Shown: piece by piece, positions 10,873-22,018 of the stretch
Layout of the letters: every line of letters begins with the position of its first letter
How positions within the stretch are numbered: the first letter of the stretch is position 1
DNA from: Megaustenia siamemsis
Taxonomy: Eukaryota; Mollusca; Gastropoda; Stylommatophora; Ariophantidae
Reading direction: 5' to 3'
DNA length: 64,000 nucleotides
Assembly: GCA_032433765.1 (NCBI GenBank)
Contig: JAVIAB010000101.1
Coordinates: 60,506,092-60,570,091, forward strand
Translations under genes and position numbers: made by a program
The notes under the pieces: generated by a model
Told to the model about the DNA's origin: nothing
What the model saw: only the letters and a program-made list of their open reading frames with translations
The model's database searches: none

Positions 10873-10880
10873 TAAAATGA
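10873..10880. repeat. Left 8-bp target-site duplication (TAAAATGA) of an R1 element
   Basis: The same 8 bp recur at 12,323-12,330. Removing the element and one copy rejoins the polymerase frame. Confidence 0.9.
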
Positions 10881-12322
10881 TAACGGAAGTGACGTCATGG
10901 GACTCACCAAAATGGCAGCTTATTTACATTCGAGCTATGGACTAAGCAATGTTTACTTTGAATACCACGATATATATTATTGCAGCGAGTTGGCAGATTT
11001 TTGAAAATGTACATAAATGTTTGTTCACAGTTCGTTAACCTTCGATGTAGATAAAGTCGTTAAATTGATGGCTTAGTTTGTGACCTTGGTTGCTAAGGAT
11101 CTAACTTGTGGAAACGGATGGCATTGACAAGGATCATTCTGAATCTATGAAGTGGGCTCATTTTGTGTTTAACTCAAAAGCATATGTGCTTTTTAACCAA
11201 CGACTTTTTTTTTTTTTTTGGGACTCAATGAAAATATCCCCGATGGAAGAATAAACTGTACTATTAGTCCCATAAATGATTCGCTTCCAGAGGTTTATGA
11301 TGTAAACAAAGCAGTTTTGTCATTGCAAGTGAATAATGTCCACACCTATAATTGGTCAGGATTGGGTAGCAGCAGTAGCTTTATAGCGAACACAGAAAAC
11401 ATCACAGGATTGTGCTGTTCTGAAACAGCTATGCCATGCTACCCTAGAATTGCCTTTAATGGGATTACTGTGACCACAAACCACGCTCCATGTGTGTGCC
11501 ACATATTTACACCCCAGAAAGAAATTTTGAATATAACAACATCATGTGCCTTCTGTGATATTAATGACCACAGACCAGGAGCCTCCAGTATGATTGATAC
11601 AACTGTTGCACCAAGCACTTCATCAGCAAAGCCATATCTATGGAATGTTCATCTGACATTGTTCTTGAATGATGTCCAAGTTAATGAGACATCAGAATCG
11701 TGTGGCGGCAGCTACAAGAAGGGAGCGGAGAACATCATCAATTGTGTTTTTACTAACTACAGGTCATGTGGCTTCTGTTGGATTGGAAATGATAACTTAC
11801 CACCCTTGTGTGTCTATATGTTTGGAATTGGAGTCATCAATGATGGCCTAACATCATCAAGTGCTACGACGATCATCATTTTCCGGAGGACGTAAACTCC
11901 CATGGTATATGGTGGATAGGCGGCAGGAACCATTGAAGGCTATGTCTGAAAAGTGTTCCTTCTTGCAGTTTCCTCATATTCCAAATCCGGCGTGTTGCAG
12001 GAGCGACTGAGTTAAGTGCTCTGTGCACACCGTGAGCTGTGTGTCTCATCCGTTTTGATACTGCTTCGATATCCCGCTTGTTTACGATGAATGATGATAT
12101 CGTATGACGGGGAACAGTTGGCTGTGTTCACTTTCTGCGCGGTTTCGCCTTATGTCTTTTGGCGTGTGCTGAGACTGCTACGATGGGGACTACAGTTACT
12201 TTTCTTTGTTTGGGAGATGAGTTAGTAATTCGGATGATTCCACTGGCACGGGCGGTTGAGCAATTATGGATTTTAATTCGTTTGCTGTGATACCGAGGCC
12301 TTCCATAACCAATAACCAATAA
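10881..12322 (+). mobile_element. R1 non-autonomous element, copy 1, carrying a gene fragment
   Basis: This 1,442-bp insertion has perfect 8-bp duplications and no transposase. Its front part (10,881-11,217) matches sequence near 58,140 (inverted) and 40,120. The middle holds an open cysteine-rich coding fragment. The last about 440 bp are the end module shared by all R1 copies, finishing with CCAATAACCAATAA. An 8-bp duplication fits hAT-like or P-like transposases (inference). Long terminal inverted repeats are not evident; only TAACGGAAG against an inverted TTATGGAAG near the other end. Confidence 0.8.
11218..11895 (+). CDS. Cysteine-rich coding fragment carried inside R1 copy 1
   Basis: The frame is open for 225 codons but has no convincing ATG; it begins just after a T run at 11,206-11,219, as an exon would after a splice acceptor. 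The peptide is rich in Cys, Asn-linked-glycosylation-like NxT/S sites and beta-strand-like segments (NITGLCCSETAMPCY, VCHIFTPQKEILNITT, FLNDVQVNETSESC), so it resembles part of a secreted or cell-surface protein. A TTTTACTAACTACAG acceptor-like string at 11,748-11,762 lies inside it. A second copy is at 56,978-57,806 on the - strand. The last 40 or so codons overlap the R1 end module and may not be captured gene. I do not recognise the parent gene. Confidence 0.5.
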   Translation: MGLNENIPDGRINCTISPINDSLPEVYDVNKAVLSLQVNNVHTYNWSGLGSSSSFIANTENITGLCCSETAMPCYPRIAFNGITVTTNHAPCVCHIFTPQKEILNITTSCAFCDINDHRPGASSMIDTTVAPSTSSAKPYLWNVHLTLFLNDVQVNETSESCGGSYKKGAENIINCVFTNYRSCGFCWIGNDNLPPLCVYMFGIGVINDGLTSSSATTIIIFRRT

Positions 12323-12330
12323 TAAAATGA
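12323..12330. repeat. Right 8-bp target-site duplication of R1 copy 1
   Basis: TAAAATGA, identical to 10,873-10,880. Confidence 0.9.
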
Positions 12331-13266
12331 TGATTTTTAAATTTTAAAATATTATCTTCCTTTGTTGGTAAAACAGTTGTACAAAAATTATGATTAATAC
12401 ATTTTTCTCTATGATTATTAAATGCATTTTATGTTCTAAATATATTCATACAATTTCTACAAACATGTCCTTTATTTTTATTTTGACATAAGAAAGAATT
12501 TAGATCTTTAATTAAACAATAATGTGTATTACCTTTTCCTTCTAAATATAATAAATCAATAATTATTTCCCTATCATTATATGTAGAAGTATAAATAGGA
12601 TAAAGAGAGTATTTATCTTCTGAATCTTCCAAAGCAAAAACTTTAATACTCAAACTAAGATTTTGTTTTTCAAATTTTGGAATATCATTAATCTTAACAG
12701 GATACTCAATTTTATTCATATTAATTTCATGTTCATATTCTTGATATTTTGATAATCTTTCTTTATGATCATTTGCAGGATATAATTTTGATAGAATTGA
12801 CCATCAGAAACATTTATTATCTTTTGTATTTTTAACATTAATTATATTAGAACTTTTAAATTCTGTAGAAATATTAGATGAAGCTCTAAGACTTTGTGTT
12901 GTATAAGTTTTTATAACTGTTTTAATAATTTGATTAAAAACATAATCACTACCTCTTTCTTGAAATTCATCTACCCAAGTCTTAAATTTTTCTCTATTAT
13001 CATTATAAAATTTATTAAAGTCATTCATTGATCTAAGAATATGAACTTCTCCTTGATAATGTGCTTCTATATTATCAAAAGCTAATGGGGTGTTAAATTC
13101 AGATGTTATAACTAATTAAATTTTAATCGGTTTATTTATGTTTTCTACTATATCTTTAACTTCACTTTTAATCAGATTGAAATAAGTATTTATATTATTT
13201 TCTTGAAAATCATCAATTGTATATTCACTCATAATATCTTTCAAGGATTTTCTTCTGCTCATTTTA

Positions 13267-13496
13267 TTAGGAAACATTTTTAATATATTTTTTTCTTTTA
13301 TAATTTTTATAATAATCAGGATTATCAATCATAACATTTTGATATGCTTCTTTATATTTTTCTTTATAATGTTTTAATTTATATGGTTTATTACAATCCT
13401 TACAACTTGCTCTAACACCATATTTTGCTGTTTTATCTTTTACAAAACAATTAAATGGTTTTAATTCATGACAATTAGAACAACTTTTGTGGTCCA
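13267..13496 (-). CDS. Small zinc-binding ORF upstream of the polymerase
   Basis: The 76-residue frame starts MDHKSCSNCHELKPFNCF and continues to ASCKDCNKPYK. Two CxxC pairs about 26 residues apart suggest a small zinc ribbon like those of HNH/endonuclease VII-type proteins. A lysine/tyrosine-rich tail follows. Similar short ORFs precede polymerase genes in related elements. Its stop overlaps the start region of the polymerase remnant. The frame is intact, one of the few here, but it is short enough for that to be chance. Confidence 0.5.
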
Positions 13497-13499
13497 TTT

Positions 13500-13995
13500 T
13501 ACATGTGTATTTTTTTAATTTATATTATAAAGACAATTTATTTTTATATTGCTGTATTTCAAAATTAGTCGTTTCAAATAATTTCGGGAATTTCCGAATT
13601 GATCTGATTATATTTCTGAATTATTATTATTATCATATTATTATTATATAGATTTTTCACAGTTGTTAAATTACAAAATATTTCAAACAAATCAATATAA
13701 GCGTATATACACTTTTTTATTGTATGTTTTATTATAAATCTATATATATATATATATTTATCGATTAAGTAGATAATCACAAAAATAATAATATATATTT
13801 TTTTTATATTTTCGCTGATTGGGGTGGTAAAAGCGAAAAAATAAAAATATTATATTTTTTTAAAATCGTATATACCTGTGTACGATCAGTAGATAATCGC
13901 AAAAAATAAAAAAAAAATAATGATTTTATATTTTCGTCTCATGTAGGGGTAATTACGAAAAAATAAAAATATATATTTTTTTTAATTGATGTGGT
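13500..13995. repeat. AT-rich tail of the Polinton-like element with repeated CGAAAAAATAAAAAT strings
   Basis: No gene is seen. Between 13,800 and 13,980 the strings TTTTCGCTGATT, GCGAAAAAATAAAAAT, TCGCAAAAAATAAAA and ACGAAAAAATAAAAAT recur, alternating on the two strands. This could be the subterminal region of the element; the matching left end lies outside the window. Confidence 0.4.
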
Positions 13996-14029
13996 CTAGA
14001 GTCGTCACTTTGATATACTACTCAGGCAG

Positions 14030-14610
14030 GCATTAATATATGGAAAAATAGAAGACCTACACGAACACTTAAATAGACTCAACAATACGCGAGCAAAACA
14101 ACATGAAAATCAACTTCAACAAAACAGAAGTCATGAATATCGCAAAAGAGAAACAGAATATTGACATAACTATAGATGGAAGAGAAGTAAAACAAGTAGA
14201 GGAATTCAAATACCTAGGAAGTTTGGTGACAAACGACAATTCCCAATCAGCAGAATAAGACTCAAGATTCCAAAAAAAGCGTGTCAAATCATTGGACAAC
14301 AATCACCAATATTGTCCTACGGAAAATATCTCTTAGAGGTAAAACGAGCACTCTACAACACAATCTTAATCACAATGTTGTTCTAACCATGCCATCCCTC
14401 GATCCTAGATGCAAGAACAATAAGAAAAATAAACTCTACTGAGATTAAATGGTTTAGACGAATGAAGGAAACAGTCTGAGAGATAGGATTTGAAATGAAG
14501 AACTGAGAAAAAAGCTCAGAATAACCCCCAGCATAGAATGTGTAAAGAAACAACAGATAACATGTAATGGGACCTGTCCCATACATGCTGTTGAAACTTG
14601 AAGTACGCCA
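14030..14610 (+). mobile_element. LINE remnant (reverse transcriptase C-terminal part)
   Basis: Translation gives MKINFNKTEVMNIAKEK, then QVEEFKYLGSLVTND, the region after the catalytic site of RTE/CR1-like reverse transcriptases, then KRALYNTILI and a QQITC tail. Several stops and shifts break it. There is no catalytic motif, so this is a 5'-truncated relic. Confidence 0.75.
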
Positions 14611-15466
14611 GTTTATTATAAAATAGCGGCAATTTTACTGCAGAGAAAAAGCTTGCTCTGCGGTGGGGAATTGGGCCATCTTATCAGACTACATCATTGG
14701 TCAGAACTCCTTCAAGACTCTACAATGTCATGGGCTGCGTTTATTGTCAATATTGAAACCATTACAGATCAGCAAGAAGACAGAACTGGAATAATATTAC
14801 CCATCGCTGATGATATTTTTGGTGCATCGATAGGGCAAAGACTGCAATGAAGGCAGTATGTTCTTGAATGAGAACTCAAATTCATTACTTTCGTGGTGTT
14901 ATAGGTTTTCTTCCAATAACAATCATATTTTTTAATGCATAAACCAATTACAAGTGTGACAGAGGAACAACAAGATGACACATATATGAGTGACATATGA
15001 TCGTGGTTTATGTTTCAATATTGACCATGCTTAATACTCACATATACATAATATAAATTACACTGACTCCATCAGGTTGCAAGACACAAACTGCCTCACA
15101 TCAGACACCGGCTAAACAAAACTCATAGTTGTTACCGACACAACCAAAAAAGTGTCACAGGCATAAGGGCTGCGAATTGATCTGCCTTATCTTCATAGTG
15201 TGCAACATGTAAAGAAGAGAATCACAATTTGACATATGACAAGTATCACTTTGCCGTCAAGTGCGTAAAACTATATTACATATGTTTATAGACTAAGAGT
15301 TCTTACAAAACACATGTAACTCGTGTGATACACCTGCTAACTTGTAGTTGCGAGAGCTGGGATCCCAATAAATCTCTTGAAAATATACGTATTTCCTTGG
15401 GATAAAACAAATGCTTCCAACGACATATAAATATAAATATGAGATACATCTCGTTAGATGAAACAC
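14611..15466. other. No gene recognised
   Basis: Mixed-composition sequence with short open frames only and no splice-flanked mini-exon. It may be an old intron or intergenic filling. Confidence 0.5.
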
Positions 15467-15588
15467 GTTTAGTTTAGTTTAGTTTAGTTTAGTTTAGTTT
15501 AGTTTAGTTTAGTTTAGTTTAGTTTAGTTTAGTTTAGTTTAGTTTAGTTTAGTTTAGTTTAGTTTAGTTTAGTTTAGTTTAGTTTAGT
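15467..15588. repeat. (TTTAG)n microsatellite
   Basis: About 24 perfect 5-bp units (GTTTA in another phase). The unit is not the usual animal telomere hexamer, so an internal microsatellite is preferred. Confidence 0.95.
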
Positions 15589-15996
15589 TGACGGGACATT
15601 TTTTATTGCACGTCAAAAAATTCCATTAGGGTCCAGATCTCCACAAAAGTTGATCTCTCAACCTGTAACGTCTAACTACACCTGTGTTCTGTTTGTTGAC
15701 AAGTTATCTTCTGCGTTGAACTACCGTCTGACATCTTCAACATTGACATAATTATACTGCAGACTATTTATGGCTGCGAATTCGGGATAATTGTTAAAAC
15801 AGTTTGCAGTTAAGCTCTAAGAATGTCAACGCTCAGTTAACGATCAAAATCAGCCATATTGGCAAGTATGTTCAGCACGCTTATAACCTTAGGACGAGCT
15901 TGCCCTAGCACGAACATGAAGCAGACATTCGTTAGACTAGACCTCCCCAAAGACTATAACCATTGCCTTCGTGCCTAGGATGTTGCTATCTTTATG

Positions 15997-15998
<2 letters not shown>

Positions 15999-16055
<57 letters not shown>
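15999..16055. repeat. (TA)n microsatellite
   Basis: About 28 perfect TA units. Confidence 0.95.
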
Positions 16056-16057
<2 letters not shown>

Positions 16058-16130
16058 GTTACTGAGAAAACACACATGTAAGTCTTTGTCTAGCCATACC
16101 AATACTTTAGTTATAGCCATACACGTCATG

Positions 16131-16341
16131 GGGAGACGCGATAGCTCAGTGGTTAGACTACTAAGGACAAGAGGTCAGGTTCGATTCTGATCGACGGCTT
16201 CCAGGTTTACCCAGCCTTAATGGGTACCATATTTTTTCTTCAATACCCCAAAAATCATGTGCCGATGATCTGTAAACATTATGATCATTAACACCATATC
16301 CTCTATATACTACATTGGCGTGACGGGACACTTAACTTACA
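16131..16341 (+). repeat. tRNA-derived SINE, copy 1
   Basis: The head has the polymerase III A-box-like GATAGCTCAGTGGTTAG and the B-box-like GGTTCGATTC. It then has the family body with CCCCAAAAATCATGTGCCGA and the tail GGCGTGACGGGA. Other copies start at 20,801, 30,738 and 45,413. This copy is diverged and lacks part of the body. Confidence 0.85.
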
Positions 16342-17320
16342 TGTTTTTATACGCTTCATGGCCAAAAATCTTGTAGTAAATAGCAAACAAGTACCGCCGT
16401 TTTCCTTCACATTTCTACCTCCAATATGAGCCGTAACATCCCACGAGATCAGTGCGTTCAGATCAATCCGCGAAAATGATTGCGTCACTCTCAGAAGAGT
16501 TCTCGAAAATCAAGGTCTACGCTTCTGCCTCAAGAACCAACTGCTATTGTCTACATTATCTTTCCAGTGTGATCACTACGGTAAGGAACGAACTACTGAC
16601 GATACTCGCATCCGATTTCATGAAGTTGGTTTGTGCTCCACTATTGAACACTCCGCTGAACAATAATTACAACTGCCCCATCCACGATGTACCTATTTTT
16701 AACCTGCCGCCATTTGTACTGATTAAAGTCACAATATAATGGATAATGTTGGCCTACTTATTATTTGTATTTTGTTTAATGAACAAATAATAAAGAAATG
16801 AATTATTTAACTCATTGATTATGGAAGGTTGTTATCAATGCAACAGAAGAGATTTCAGAGACAAAACGTCTCATCGTTTTAAATATCGATGTACATGTTT
16901 ATATCTATCTATTACATAATATATTATTTGTGAATTTTTAGAAAATTGAACAAGGAAATATATATCACGAATACCAAGATGATACAAGAGATGTAAAAAT
17001 AATACGGTTTGATGTCAGTTTATACGGATCATATTGAGAGTGACGCACTGTGCGGCTAAACGTACGTGACCGAAATCGACATCACATACAGTGCGTCGAA
17101 ACGTGCGGAGTTAAATGGTATGACCAGAACTGGCATAATTATAATTAGAATAAACAACATGTGTACTCAAACTTCATCAGCAGACAAGAAGAGTATTCAT
17201 GAAAGAAGCTTTCTGTGACGATTATTTTCTGAAACCAAAAAAAAAAATACAATTAAATTAATATTTATCACACTCTTACATAAACATCAATCTGTCACCA
17301 CAATTAATATGTATTGTAAT
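16342..17320. other. No gene recognised
   Basis: A 95-codon open frame (16,452-16,739) has no recognisable domain. An acceptor-like CTTTCCAG at 16,570 followed by GTAAGG would give a 13-bp exon that breaks frame, so it is not called. Confidence 0.4.
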
Positions 17321-18118
17321 ATTATTTTAAGATCTATAAGGGGCATGCCTGGAATAACAATCGGAGGTCATAATATAAATAATCTACGGTGTGCTGATGA
17401 TACAGTCTTAATCGCTAAGTGTGAAAAGGAGATACAAGACATGTTAGATATTATAGTGAAATAAATCAACAAATAAAAGCCTTAATAGCAAAAAGACAAA
17501 AGTAATGGTAACAACAAAGAAAAGGATATCACCTCAGTGCAAAATAAAGACAACTTGAACAATATTACAACAGGTAAATGAATTTAAATATTTGGGAACT
17601 TTGTTAACATCAGACGGAAGATGTAGAATGGCTCAGGCAAAAGCAGCTTTCCAAAAAAAAATTGAGGAAGTTACTGTACAATACATTTTTGACAATAGAA
17701 ACACGAGTTACTAAATGTTATGTATAGCTAGTCTAAACATATAGGATGTCTATCATGGACAATAGGATAACAATCAATACAATCTCAGGAAGAAGAATGA
17801 TGAGAATACCATGTACAGCTAAGAAGAGTAATGAAAACATTCTGAAAGGAGCCAAAGCAAAAAGAGAGCTAATTTCCAATATTAGGAAGAAACAATCACC
17901 ATTTGTTTGCCTTGTGATGAGAAGAATATGAAATATGTTGTAACAACTGGGAAAGTTGAGGGACAAAGAAATAGAGGGAAGTAACGGGAAATGATACCAG
18001 ACAGCTTAAGAGAATATTTTGGTAAAAGGTCAGCAACAGAAATGATAACTAACTGTCGAGATCGAAAGTTGTGGAGAGACATGATCACCTACGCCGGCAG
18101 GCATGGTCCTTGATGATG
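17321..18118 (+). mobile_element. RTE-type LINE remnant, related to the copy at 25,650
   Basis: It aligns by eye with 26,310-27,160, beginning at the YADD region (here mutated to CADD: CGGTGTGCTGATGATACAG) and ending in a TGATGATGA tail. Internal deletions and stops are frequent. Confidence 0.85.
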
Positions 18119-18173
18119 ATACACAAACATAAATAATAATGTGTATACATACAAATGTGTGCTTTGTTTTTAG

Positions 18174-18194
18174 GAACAGATAATGATTAAAAGA
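18174..18194 (+). CDS. Micro-exon A (type 1), 21 bp
   Basis: Acceptor GTGCTTTGTTTTTAG, donor GTAAGT. Encodes EQIMIKR in phase 0. It ends in two basic residues like the other type 1 exons. It is the first exon visible; the exon before it is not found in the window. Confidence 0.75.
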
Positions 18195-19009
18195 GTAAGT
18201 ACTCTAATCTTATGTTAATATGAGTGTCTTTGAGTATATGATAGCTTATGTGAATATCATTAAGAAATAGTATATGTACTGAAGGATCTAAACGTTATCT
18301 TGTCCAGAAAGACGTTTAACATTTCAAGAGATTTAGAATAATGCATCTAAATCAACCAGTTAAAAATAATGTAAATTTAGACAACTTGTTGGAGACAGTG
18401 GATATTAACGAGATTATTTTCCTAGACAAGTAGGCACTAATGGAGAAATATACGGATTACGTCTAATTGGATTTACCTAAAGACGCACCCAAAGGATCAT
18501 GAAGATAAACATCAACAAGGCAGAAGGCATGCATGGCGCAAAGGTAACATATCTTTAACATGACAATAGGTGGCAGACAATTACACACTGTCGAAAAATA
18601 TATATGGCTGGATAAACGACCTCTTCTCTCATTCGTCACATCCTCTTGTACCAATTCTGATTTCGAGGGAGATATACACTTCTAGTTGTCGCCCTTCCTG
18701 CTGTTTTCACCATTGTCAATTGTTGTTGTTGTAGCGTTTCTTTGATGTTTATTCCTTTCGCTCTTTTTGATTCCGCGCTTTATGTATATGATGTGTATAT
18801 GTTAAGTAATAGTGTGGCATTCTTCTAGAATGACACACTGTAAGAGTAGATTATAGTTGGTTCAATGCGTAATTTATATCATTTATTATCAATTTTGACC
18901 CGTTATCTCCTGGTCACTCCAAGCTCATTCTTCAGACATCTCGTCTTAGTGATGACAAGTTTTCTTTTAAAAAGCCCAATGCAAACTATAATTCACATGC
19001 ATCATAAAT

Positions 19010-19410
19010 AAATTCAAGATGCAAACAAAAAAGCGTGTTAAATCATCGGACTTACATCACTACTGCTGCACAACAAGGAGATAGAGCTAGAGACAAATCT
19101 GATAGTCTATCTACAAAACAATGCTCATTCCAACCTTGTGCCAGACCTGGTCTAACGATTCTAGAACAGGAAGAAAAATAACAACTATCGATATGTATTA
19201 GACGCGTGACAGGTGACAGGAGCCGGCGGAGAGATCAGAAATAAAGAACTGAAAAAAAAACAGTTAAGGATAATTCACACCATAAAATACATAAGTAAAC
19301 AACATATAACATAGTTTAGCCAAGTGATAAGACAGAAAGATAGAAAGATCAAAACACAACACAACAAAACTTGAATAAAACTTTTTTTAGAGCACCAGAA
19401 ACAATGGTCG
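19010..19410 (+). mobile_element. LINE 3' remnant
   Basis: A degenerate relative of the 14,030 LINE: AAGCGTGTTAAATCATCGGA matches the string near 14,278, followed by the AGATCAGAAATAAAGAACTG (IRNEEL-like) region. No intact frame. Confidence 0.65.
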
Positions 19411-19923
19411 ACCACGAAGAAAATGGATTGTTAAAACATTAGAAATTCTAGGAAACATAAAAGTAGAAAAGCAAATATAAATGAAAAAAGTATATAAACT
19501 ATATCTCCCCTGAAAGGCAAATGAGAAACTATATCTCCCCTCGATGCTGAAAGGCAAATAAGAAAAAGTATAAGAAGAATGAAAATATATAATATAGTTA
19601 TTCATGGATAGTAAAGCGTTTATTTCCAAAGAAAGAACAAGGGGCAGACATTATAGCTCTTCGTGTGTGATTATTATTAAATCTTGTAAGAGTTGCTTTG
19701 TTCTAAAACTCTCATTTCAAATGTCCAAGTTATTTTCTGCGCGGTGTTTCTTTTCGTTTCCTTATTTATATTACCTGCTGATTTCCGTTAACAACCAGAC
19801 GCTTTTTTTTCGTTCATTCTTTGAACCTGAATCAGGTACTTTCAGTGCCTTCTCCTATTGTAGTTTTGCAAGTAGCCCTCTATGATTTTTTTAAATTTAA
19901 ATTTTAAATGAAGAATCTTCTTA

Positions 19924-20175
19924 TTATATGCACATGTAGTAGTAGCCTCCGTCAGTCACACATTGACTGGATTTTTCAGCGCCCCAATAAATGTTATTTT
20001 TTCTTTTCTTTTCTTTCGTCATGTAATCTCTTTCTCCATGAATATGTCTGCTTTTTCTTTGAGGTGAACATATAGAGTGTGTTTCCAGAGATTGCGGTCT
20101 GCAGCTATGTCTTTCCATGCTTCAGGGTTTATGTTCAAAGTCTTCATATCGCGTTTACACACATCTACAAATCGC
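19924..20175 (-). repeat. Dispersed repeat, LINE-like 3' end, copy 1
   Basis: Matches 58,730-58,935 in the same orientation (shared TCCATGAATATGTCTGC-type and GCGTTTACACAC strings). It probably derives from a LINE read on the - strand. Confidence 0.6.
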
Positions 20176-20179
20176 TGTT

Positions 20180-20470
20180 ATACACATAGAAAAATCAGGA
20201 AACATATTTATAATGAAGAAAAAAAAAACGATGGTTATGTTTTGGCCATGTGATGAGGAGAGACATCACGAGAATATCAAAGCAGGAACTGAAATTGGAA
20301 CCAGAGGATAACGAAAAAGATATCGACGTAGGGAAACATTAAAAGAACACGGAGACAAGAGCAACAACAGAATGCATCAGCTCAGGCGCAAAGATTAAAG
20401 AAAACGTCTGTACTAGAACGTGTGGCGAGATACAATGAGCAAAGGTATGATGCTTGATAACAATGATTGC
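20180..20470 (+). mobile_element. LINE 3' end fragment
   Basis: GGCCATGTGATGAGGAGAGA encodes the GHVMRR-like motif typical of RTE/CR1-like ORF ends, followed by arginine-rich codons. It sits head-to-head with the preceding repeat. Confidence 0.55.
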
Positions 20471-20557
20471 CTGGACCAAGTGGAAAATATCTGCGCTATG
20501 AGCCGTATTCGGCTCGGAAAGACACCATGCACACATATAAACAAATAGACATACATG

Positions 20558-20800
<243 letters not shown>

Positions 20801-21080
20801 GGGAGCCGCTATATCTCAGTGGTTAGTGAACTGGACTACAAAGGACAAGAGGTAGGATTCGATCCCAACCGACGGCTTCCGGGTTCACCCAGCTATAAAT
20901 AGATACATGATTTTTTCCTGGGAAAGTAAAGCGGCACGGGCGTAATACCGACCACATTACCCACCCCCCCTACCACACACACACAAAAATGTCATGTGCT
21001 GTAGGTTTGTACAATGTATGGTCACTAGCATCCTATTCCCTATACGCCACCTGGCGTGACGGGGTTCTTAACTTTTTTAC
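20801..21080 (+). repeat. tRNA-derived SINE, copy 2
   Basis: Starts GGGAGCCGCTATATCTCAG, with GGATTCGATCCCAACCGACG as the B-box region, the full body (GCGGCACGGGCGTAATACC) and the tail GGCGTGACGGGG. It is inserted at the end of the GATA array and followed by a TA-rich run. Confidence 0.9.
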
Positions 21081-21097
21081 TATATAAATAAATAAAT

Positions 21098-21098
21098 A

Positions 21099-21140
<42 letters not shown>

Positions 21141-21150
21141 GGTATATATA
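21098..21150. repeat. TA-rich microsatellite
   Basis: Interrupted (TA)n directly after the SINE tail. Confidence 0.8.
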
Positions 21151-21386
21151 GATAGAGAGATTGGAGTAACAAAAATGACTGTATAGTTCAATAGCAGATA
21201 ATCATCGATTTGATTTAAACGTATAAATAAGGGTCTTGATAGGTGAATCTTTGAAGTAAAATCAAGAGAGCAAATAAAAGAGCGATTATTTGCATAATAT
21301 TGTTGGTTACAATACTTCCATATTTATGTGAATGTTGGGAAAGTGGCTTGTTTCAGTGTGTGAAGATAGACATTTATGTTTTGAAA

Positions 21387-21645
21387 TGATGTATGTGACA
21401 ATTACATTTCGATGTATGTGTCAATTATATTTCGATGTATGTGACAATTACATTTCGATGTACGTGACAATTAAATTTCGATGTATGTTACAATTACATT
21501 TCTATGTATGTGACAATTACATTTCTATGTATGTGACAATTACATTTCTATGTATGTGACAATTAGATTTCGATATATGTGACAATTACATTTCGAAGCA
21601 TGTGACAATTACATTTCGAGGTATGTGACAATTACATTTCGATAT
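21387..21645. repeat. 23-bp minisatellite
   Basis: About 11 copies of GATGTATGTGACAATTACATTTC with single-base variants. It ends about 10 bp before the acceptor of micro-exon B. Confidence 0.9.
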
Positions 21646-21657
21646 CTTCTCTTTCAG

Positions 21658-21678
21658 ATCAAAGCGTACCAAACACTT
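21658..21678 (+). CDS. Micro-exon B (type 2), 21 bp
   Basis: Acceptor TCTTCTCTTTCAG, donor GTGAGT. Encodes IKAYQTL, close to IEAFKSL and LEDFKRL. A 23-bp minisatellite directly precedes its polypyrimidine tract. Confidence 0.8.
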
Positions 21679-22018
21679 GTGAGTGTTATGATCTACAACT
21701 TGTTTGATATAAATAATGAATGTCTTTATTGTCATCGTCGTAGTTTTATTAATTGTAGCTCCTGATTTACTGGAGCGTGTTCTTCCAAAAACTTGTTTCA
21801 CATGAAATGGACATTAATCGCTAACTCCAACATCAGTCAATCAGTATATAGCACTAGCCCATATCTGTCCGTCATTACCAAACTCCTAAACGTTTAGTTT
21901 AAACATATTTTCCAATATAAATCGACGTGGTTGTAATGTTATATCATGACAACTACTGCCATAAAAAGGTCCATATATTATTAGAGATGTTCGTATTAAT
22001 CTACCATTTAATGTTCCT

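Larger units (their letters stand above)
10070..13261 (-). pseudogene. Protein-primed type family B DNA polymerase, internally deleted and interrupted
   Basis: Reading leftwards from about 13,261, the N-terminal region (VDEFQERGSDYVFNQIIK) leads to a zinc-finger-like CRNCMNIF/HREKC motif (near 12,400) and, beyond the 10,881-12,322 insertion, to the exonuclease start MYADFEAKN (10,852). In-frame stops occur at 13,116, 12,804 and 12,429, with frameshifts near 10,525 and 10,245. After the exonuclease part (IPVFFHNGSRYDFHF) the sequence jumps to what looks like the very C-terminus (SPYDDKRYILED, near 10,110). The palm with the polymerase catalytic aspartates is not present, so a large internal deletion of about 2 kb is inferred. 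The family replicates Polintons and related viruses. Confidence 0.88.
1..13500. mobile_element. Decayed Polinton/Maverick-like virus-like transposon, left end outside window
   Basis: The block combines a packaging ATPase, a DDE integrase, an adenain-like protease, a family B DNA polymerase and capsid-type genes, the known Polinton gene set. It is strongly AT-rich, unlike the DNA to its right. The + strand carries the structural genes and protease. The - strand carries integrase, a phospholipase-like gene, polymerase and a zinc ORF. Stops and frameshifts occur in almost every gene, so this copy is inactive. Two later insertions (1900-4529 and 10,881-12,322) interrupt it. The right end is not defined: the coding part stops at 13,496 and an AT-rich tail reaches about 13,990. 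The other terminal repeat lies outside the window. Confidence 0.9.

Noticed and set aside
15467..15588. Telomere-like (TTTAG)n
   Set aside because: Not the usual TTAGGG, short and internal; treated as a microsatellite.
15763..15792. Possible 30-bp exon (TIYGCEFGII) upstream of exon A
   Set aside because: Donor GTTAAA is weak and the peptide does not fit type 3.
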